Positions 61,001 through 64,000 of a stretch of 64,000 nt of DNA are shown here, one piece after another (positions within the stretch are counted from its first letter, which is position 1; every line of letters begins with the position of its first letter). The stretch lies in NCBI GenBank assembly GCA_964019135.1, contig OZ025256.1, positions 17,801,911-17,865,910 on the forward strand, written 5' to 3'. The notes beneath the pieces were generated by a model. It ran no database searches. It saw nothing but the letters and a program-made list of their open reading frames with translations, and was not told where the DNA came from. The position numbers and the translations under genes are program-made. Source of the DNA: Arenicola marina. Lineage: Eukaryota; Annelida; Polychaeta; Arenicolidae.

Positions 61001-61230
61001 GGTCTTCGCCTATTTTCCCTGTGCCCCTCCACCCTTGGGTCCACCACTGCCCATCGTGCCTAGCGTGACCACACCACATTGCCTTCGTATCCACAAGCTG
61101 TTGAGTCGTCCCGCATTCTAAGCACTGTCCCTCTGTTTCAGTGCGCGACGTCCAGATTGACATCAACATTAGCCTCTTTGATCTGGGGTCCGGCCCCATC
61201 ATGGAGGCCAGTGAACCAGGACATGCTTGA
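47742..61230 (+). CDS. CARD-CARD-Bcl-2-TIR-like-ankyrin fusion protein (12 coding exons)
   Basis: Proposed exons: 47742-48036, 48750-48791, 49076-49181, 49370-49635, 52094-52201, 53621-53708, 54089-54224, 55073-55174, 56344-56980, 57613-59867, 60201-60306 and 61142-61230. All junctions are GT-AG and all phases agree, giving 4230 bases (1409 residues plus TGA). Order: CARD (about 10-98), CARD (about 148-236), Bcl-2-like (about 277-390), TIR/SEFIR-like (about 435-560), unrecognised alpha/beta region (594-730), Asp10 run (732-741) and Ser/Gly linker, ankyrin block (about 950-1337), tail. CARDs recruit caspases or NF-kB adaptors, Bcl-2 folds gate apoptosis, TIRs signal or cleave NAD, and ankyrins bind partners. 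A cytosolic scaffold joining immune sensing and cell death is my inference. No signal peptide, no NACHT/NB-ARC and no transmembrane helix seen. The ATG lies in GCCATGG, but the frame is open back to the acceptor at 47716, so an earlier start is possible. Confidence 0.8.
48750..49181 (+). CDS. Two short linker exons (48750-48791, 49076-49181)
   Basis: The first has 42 bases between CTCCATTGCAG and GGTAAGC and encodes YLDVDSGFVSEEA. The second has 106 bases between CTTTCTGTAG and GGTAAAC and encodes GPWQASLVEPGPITNLVVPR and EERDKRDWLATSFS. They connect the two CARDs. No domain is recognised. Phases 1-1-2 are consistent with both neighbours. Confidence 0.7.
49370..49635 (+). CDS. Exon with second CARD
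   Basis: Encodes residues 148-236. KWLRSLRFNDDFADILEEEE is followed by VPPYILTRVEEKSRRRRVGV, then LLDLLPTAGLQTYDAFRIAL and EKTGQTKLLALL. The LLDLLP...G...F...L...GQ...L..LL run is a textbook CARD helix 4-6 signature, as in RAIDD and caspase-9. The whole domain sits in one exon with phase 2 in and phase 1 out. Acceptor CTTCGTCAG, donor GGTATC. The following 2.46-kb intron carries a hairpin repeat. Confidence 0.9.
49636..52093. other. Intron 4 with hairpin repeat at about 50697-50825
   Basis: GCCGCTTGAGTACCGTAGAA near 50697 pairs with TTCTACGGTCCTCCAGCGGC near 50805, and inside these CCAATGCGT pairs with ACGCACTGG. This makes an imperfect foldback of about 128 bases. A third CGTAGAACCG copy lies at about 50646. 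A GATA microsatellite is at 49694-49707. No additional exon was recognised in the remaining sequence. Confidence 0.5.
52094..52201 (+). CDS. Exon between second CARD and Bcl-2 core
   Basis: 108 bases between TTCTTTGTAG and GGTAAGTG, encoding EQIKGEIAHIVPSFAICIAT, then RERPADKIHLSIPRCP. It may form the first helix region of the Bcl-2 fold or be linker. No strong motif. A MITE begins 18 bases after its donor. Confidence 0.65.
52219..52540. mobile_element. GGGCGGATCCAG-ended MITE with 5-bp duplication CATAC
   Basis: The left end is CAAGGGCGGATCCAG and the right end, reverse-complemented, is CAGGGCGGACCCAG. CATAC flanks both sides (52214-52218 and 52541-52545). The interior has long G- and C-tracts. 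Inserted in intron 5, 18 bases after the splice donor, apparently tolerated. Same family as 60822-61049, which also has a 5-bp duplication. Confidence 0.65.
52541..53620. other. Rest of intron 5, with truncated SINE at 53255-53340
   Basis: ATCGATAGGTCCCTAGTTCG, then AATCTTGG, GTATTTCATCC and GTTCCTTGGCC, follows the body of the SINE at 45405-45594 on the opposite strand. It keeps the B box and lacks the A box. An adjoining C/A tract at 53225-53246 is of simple-sequence type. Otherwise no feature. Confidence 0.55.
53621..55174 (+). CDS. Three exons encoding most of a Bcl-2-like domain
   Basis: Exons 53621-53708, 54089-54224 and 55073-55174 give residues 273-381. The order follows Bcl-2/Mcl-1: a weak BH3-like helix (VIQELTKSFDNE), VAELYDQLRP, then AIQQVIRELFNDRTATMSSL (BH1 region), LALFLCVSTKVAIKII, DVVSLVKSVTDGLCQRF and WLNQAGGW (BH2). 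The usual NWGR of BH1 is replaced by TATMSS, and the BH3-like helix lacks the Gly-Asp pair, so a canonical BH3-binding groove is doubtful. The last exon ends in phase 0 directly after the GGW codon, matching the BH2 intron position known from BCL2. A 32-bp minisatellite fills part of the intron before exon 8. Confidence 0.8.
54250..54625. repeat. 32-bp intronic minisatellite
   Basis: About eleven units of GACATGAGACAAACAGCTAA plus CGACTAACGGTG with scattered changes, in the intron between two Bcl-2-domain exons. It starts about 25 bases after a splice donor. Confidence 0.85.
55175..56343. other. Intron 8, with CT-rich tract and a dispersed repeat
   Basis: CT-type simple sequence at about 55200-55280 and 55808-55840. 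At 56060-56180 GTGTCGAATGTCGATTTTTC and GTGTCGAATGTTGATTTTTC match words of the dispersed repeat around 25800-26220. No extra exon recognised. Confidence 0.5.
56344..56980 (+). CDS. Exon with end of BH2 and a TIR/SEFIR-like domain
   Basis: Residues 382-593. Starts EHVWEDQEP, the second half of BH2. From residue 435 the order looks like a divergent TIR/SEFIR fold. GTIILGP is a first beta-strand, then comes helix PIRRLCGLLKNRL and strand MNVVTASE. Helix LTTAFIRSSFCAVVVVTT is the box-2-like 'I..S..VIVVLS' region, followed by W-x-x-x-LV and KRVIPIGLFG...DFLPSVRS (late strand). The F-x-SY box-1 motif is absent, and the NADase Glu cannot be assigned, so an adaptor role would be likelier than catalysis. 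After about residue 560 a helical stretch (NKIKAEYDCIMQAI) follows. Other flavodoxin-like folds cannot be excluded. Confidence 0.6.
57613..59867 (+). CDS. Large exon: unknown region, acidic linker, ankyrin block
   Basis: Enters at phase 1 after TTCTGGCAG (57604-57612); the open frame that extends further upstream is intron. Residues 594-730 (GLKKAHGIQIRSIIKSNLAE, DLRKFLTGGFEICNIRVPGD) are unrecognised. Ten GAT codons at 58026-58055 and a Ser/Gly/Arg linker follow. Ankyrin repeats from about residue 965 include STPLFYASAGGHVDLMELLM, RTPIHNAAIQGHVELLQFLV, CTPLHLAVFRDHTSLVTEFI and LTPLHLVAVTGNMEVAKLLE, about eight in all, some eroded. Between repeats, residues 1167-1247 form an insert with GRDKGRRAWHYVEV and FGSVRHSGYGMNP. 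Third-position GC is clearly higher than in neighbouring exons. Donor AAGGTATGA. Confidence 0.85.
60201..61230 (+). CDS. Two C-terminal exons (60201-60306, 61142-61230)
   Basis: The first, after TTTTTGTTCTGCAG, encodes NFVHEVEKHITKLDKKTLEK and IRSTNRDVKDYVVGV. It is helical and charged and ends in phase 1 at GTAAGTG. The second, after CCCTCTGTTTCAG, completes the codon and reads LRDVQIDINISLFDLGSGPI, then MEASEPGHA and TGA at 61228-61230. No domain recognised. If exon 10 is not spliced it would stop two residues after its donor, giving a shorter isoform. Confidence 0.7.
60427..60640 (+). mobile_element. Possible tRNA-derived SINE in intron 11
   Basis: GGTGGCATAGTGAGTAGG resembles an A box and GCGGCTTGAATCCCAACTG resembles a B box about 55 bases later. 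The body then runs to about 60640. It is a different family from the SINE at 45405. No flanking duplication found. Confidence 0.45.
60822..61049. mobile_element. MITE with 5-bp duplication CCCAT in intron 11
   Basis: The left end is CAGAGGCAGATCCAGG and the right end, reverse-complemented, is CAGTGGTGGACCCAAG. CCCAT lies on both sides (60817-60821 and 61050-61054). Belongs with the copies at 11282, 30588 and 52219. It lies 92 bases before the last splice acceptor. Confidence 0.7.
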
Positions 61231-61596
61231 AGACATGCTTGAGGACATGCTTCATTGTTGTCGAATATCGAAAGTAGCCAGGCCCATCCGTCATTGAATT
61301 GGAATGAATCGGAATATGTATATACATTTATTTCCGCGGGGCAGGCTCACACCCTATCTCTTGACTTGTACCCCAAATATAAAATATAATTTTAAAGCTT
61401 AAAGTATTCGTCTTAAAACAGGAACTTGGAATGGGAAGTTGGGTGTTTGCATGCTACACTTTGTGTATACCTTATGTATAACTATATTTCCACGTGTTGT
61501 ACACATGACCCCCCCCCCCGTTAAGCTTAATGTGCACATTGTGTTAACGCTGCATATCCCCATGGTACCCCTCTCTCCGCCCCCCTACCCATCACA
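61231..61596. other. 3' flank of the large gene
   Basis: Likely 3' untranslated region. CTTGAAGACATG/CTTGAGGACATG units repeat just around the stop codon. The only poly(A)-signal-like word is AATATA near 61377; no AATAAA. A C-tract lies at 61510-61520. Confidence 0.4.
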
Positions 61597-61601
61597 CCTG
61601 G

Positions 61602-61851
61602 GGCCCGTTTCACTAAGAGTTACGAGCTCGTAACCGCTACCTTTCCCATGCTAAATTTGCGATTGCTCGTAACTTTACGAGCAACATGAATATCAAATGC
61701 TAATAGTTATGCAATTGATTGCTAGCCAGACTGTTTCATATTGATATCTGTATATAATGTATGATAAAGACAAATATTCCCTTCATCACCGATCCCGCAG
61801 TATGGTTTTAAAAGTTACGAGGAAATTGACGAGATCTTAGTGAAACGATCC
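61602..61851. mobile_element. CGTTTCACTAAG-ended MITE, about 250 bp
   Basis: The left end has CCCGTTTCACTAAGAGTTAC. The right end, reverse-complemented, has ATCGTTTCACTAAGATCTCG. Inner words CTCGTAAC and GTTACGAG also pair. CCTGG occurs at both borders (61597-61601 and 61852-61856). A very common type of MITE terminus in marine invertebrates. Confidence 0.7.
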
Positions 61852-61904
61852 CCTGGTGTACAAATTGTGTAAAATTTGGTGTTGTACGCATCAACAGATT
61901 TGAT

Positions 61905-62640
61905 GGTATTTGTTGGGTTACGATATATATAGCCGTAGTATCTGATGGTATGTGTCCGGTTACGACATATATAGCTGTAGTATTTGATGGTATGTGTCCG
62001 GTTACGACATATATAGCCGTAATATCTGATGGTATGGGTCCGGTTACGACATATATAACCGTGGTATTTGATGGTATGTGTCCGGTTACGACATATATAG
62101 CCGTAATATCTGATGGTATGGGTCCGGTTACGATATATATAGCCGTAGTATCTGATGGTATGTGTCCGGTTACGACATATATAGCCGTAGTATCTGATGG
62201 TATGTGTCCGGTTACGACATATATAGCCGTAGTATATGATGGTATGTGTCCGGTTACGACATATATAGCCGTAGTATCTGATGGTATGTGTTGGGTTACG
62301 ACATATATAGCCGTAGTATCTGATGGTATGTGTCCGGTAACGACATATATTATAGCCATAGTATCTGATGGTATGTGTCCGGTAACGACATATGTAGCCG
62401 TAGTATCTGACGGTATGTGTCCGGTTACGACATATATAACCGCAGTATATGATGGTATGTGTTGGGTTACGACATATATAACCGTAGTATCTGATGGTAT
62501 GTGTCCGGTTACGACTTATATAGCCGTAGTATCTGATGGTATGTGTCCGGTAACGACATATGTAGCCGTAGTATCTGACGGTATGTGTTGGGTTACAACA
62601 TCTATAGCCGTAGTATTTGATGGTGTGTGTTGGGTTTTCC
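61905..62640. repeat. 42-bp minisatellite open in both strands
   Basis: About seventeen units of GGTTACGACATATATAGCCG plus TAGTATCTGATGGTATGTGTCC. Because 42 is divisible by three and the unit lacks stops in several frames, it yields a 231-codon plus-strand frame of MCPVTTYIAVVSDG repeats and a 295-codon minus-strand frame of RNRTHTIRYYGYIC repeats. I regard these as products of the period, not genes, since flanks show no start or splice context. Confidence 0.9.
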
Positions 62641-63435
62641 CCTAGTTGCATATCTAGCTGTTTTGCTATTTTTGAATGTGGAGTTTGCGTATAAGAACAC
62701 AAAACCTACGGCCTTAAGGTTCATAACAAATCATTACCTACCTTTAACACCTACCATATCCAGCCCCAATTATCTGCCCATGACCAAAACAATCTTGTTG
62801 AATTTTCCCTCCACAAAAGTGAAAACTTGTGCCTGTTGTGAAACGTCATAGACCGTGAGACATGAAAGATCGTGGATTTAATCAGGGAACTTTTTAATGC
62901 CCTATATATAATAATTGTCTGCAGGTGGCATCTCTGAGTTACTACTTGAAATATCGTTCATGGTATTACTAGTCCACCAGGACGCAGCACAGGACAAATT
63001 TGACACATATAATTCGACTTACGTGGTACATGTACTCCCAATTGTAAGGGTTTGTAACTGAACGATGTTTGTGCTGCATCTATTAAACAAAATGACAAAA
63101 AATAGAGGAATAACAAATGTGACAAAATGACACATTTTTCTATCGGTTTTGGCGGGGAAATTGATTCCTCAATACCATTGAGTACAATTCGACGTACTTG
63201 ATGTCTGCGACGTGAGACCGCTGTTTAGAAAATATGCAGCCAATTTTGAAATTTAGACATATAGTCACCTGATAGTTCAATCGTTTTGTTATTGTGCAAT
63301 TTGAATTATGATGCTTATCCGATCTAATTATGGACGTTCTGTATAGCGCTTTGTAACTAATTGATGTTCTGGCTAAATGAAAGGTGTTAAAAAAACGTAA
63401 CAAACTAAATGATACATAACCTCCACTGTCGATGA
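62641..63435. other. No gene recognised
   Basis: AT-rich spacer between the minisatellite and the LINE tail. Short frames only. Confidence 0.4.
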
Positions 63436-63439
63436 ACGA

Positions 63440-64000
63440 CTGAGGTGCGATGAGCGATTGAGGAGCTTCCAGTATCTAATACATCATAGAGCATTAGTAA
63501 CCAATACCTTTTTATATAGATGTAAATTTGTGAGCTCCGATATGTGTGGGTTTTGTGGAAATGAATCGGAAACTATTGACCATGTATTGTATAGTTGCAT
63601 ATTTGTCTGGCCTATATGGAGCAAAACAGCCAATTGGTTAAACGAGGCAGACCCAAATCTGGTACTCGAAGTGTCCATGCTATCCATCATACTGGGAGTA
63701 GTTACCTCGCTACATAGTAGATTATTAAATCATTTACTGTTAATAGTGAAGAAATATTTCTATAATTGTAAATGGGCCAAACAGATTCCAAATTATGAAG
63801 GTGCCATCAATAGTGTTAAATATTACTATGCGGTGGAAAAATCCGTGGTTGAGCAAAAGCCCTTTTTGTCTTTTATTTTTTATTTTTAAGAACAAATGGG
63901 AATCCATTATGTGCTATTTAATGAATATTTACACATGATTAAGTCATGCTTTAATAGTGGGTAAAAACGGGGTCTTTGTTGTACCAAGCAATGCACTGGA
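63440..64000 (+). mobile_element. 5'-truncated LINE, ORF2 C-terminus and 3' end
   Basis: The frame reads LRSFQYLIHHRALVTNTFLY, then CKFVSSDMCGFCGNESETID, then HVLYSCIFVWPIWS and a helical end to a stop at 63887-63889. C-x2-C...H-x4-C is the zf-RVT motif of L1/Tx1-type LINEs. The retained frame of about 145 codons is intact. The 3' untranslated part runs beyond the window. A related but different copy lies at 39592-40960 on the other strand. Confidence 0.8.

Noticed and set aside
61815-62702. A 295-residue protein of RNRTHTIRYYGYIC repeats
   Set aside because: The array is open on both strands because its 42-bp period is a multiple of three; no gene context.
1-64000. Retrovirus, LTR retroelement or Polinton remains
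   Set aside because: I saw no gag/pol/envelope, integrase, major capsid or long terminal repeat structure. Direct copies around 25.9/26.8 kb lack LTR features.

Overview
The window reads as a metazoan nuclear genome, most likely a marine invertebrate. Long introns with GTAAGT donors, tRNA-derived SINEs, 5'-truncated LINE pieces, many MITE-like elements and kilobase-scale satellites all point that way. The frequent TAGGCC motif and a GACCTTTGACC-type dispersed repeat fit an echinoderm, hemichordate or mollusc. I cannot fix the phylum from the sequence alone.

Layout. (1) 1-2134 is a repeat-rich flank. (2) 2137-10346 is bounded by TA-flanked inverted ends and carries inward-facing GACGTC arrays (85-bp and 100-bp units). 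It encloses a palindromic TACCATGGTA tract, a 110-bp-TIR MITE and minus-strand exon-like pieces, and may be one 8.2-kb transposon-like unit. (3) 10.4-15.5 kb holds MITEs, the 3' exons of an unrecognised plus-strand gene and a pogo/Tigger fragment in its intron. (4) 15.56-24.63 kb is a 9-kb satellite of about 46-bp units, most of which contain the AP-1 motif TGAGTCA. (5) 25.2-25.7 kb carries a minus-strand ORF with the look of a small ciliary protein. (6) 25.8-36.2 kb is mostly AT-rich noncoding DNA with several foldback or TIR elements. (7) 36.3-38.3 kb is a 25-bp satellite. (8) 39.6-41.6 kb holds two LINE fragments. (9) 42-47 kb holds minisatellites, a SINE with clear target duplications, a LINE zinc-finger tail and a 412-bp foldback. 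(10) 47.7-61.2 kb is one large plus-strand gene. (11) 61.6-62.6 kb is a MITE and a 42-bp minisatellite, and 63.4 kb to the end is another LINE tail.

The main result is the gene at 47742-61230. Twelve exons join in consistent phase to give a 1409-residue protein with the order CARD, CARD, Bcl-2-like domain (BH1/BH2), a divergent TIR/SEFIR-like domain, an unrecognised region, an acidic/Ser-Gly linker, an ankyrin-repeat block with an unusual insert, and a short tail. The Bcl-2 call is supported by ELFND, by W..(4)GGW, and by a phase-0 intron directly after the GGW codon, where vertebrate BCL2-type genes are also split. CARD, Bcl-2 and TIR modules normally sit on separate proteins of apoptosis and innate immunity. 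One polypeptide carrying all three plus ankyrin repeats is, as far as I know, not a described architecture.

All calls were made by eye. Domain identities rest on motif recognition and exon phase, not on a search.
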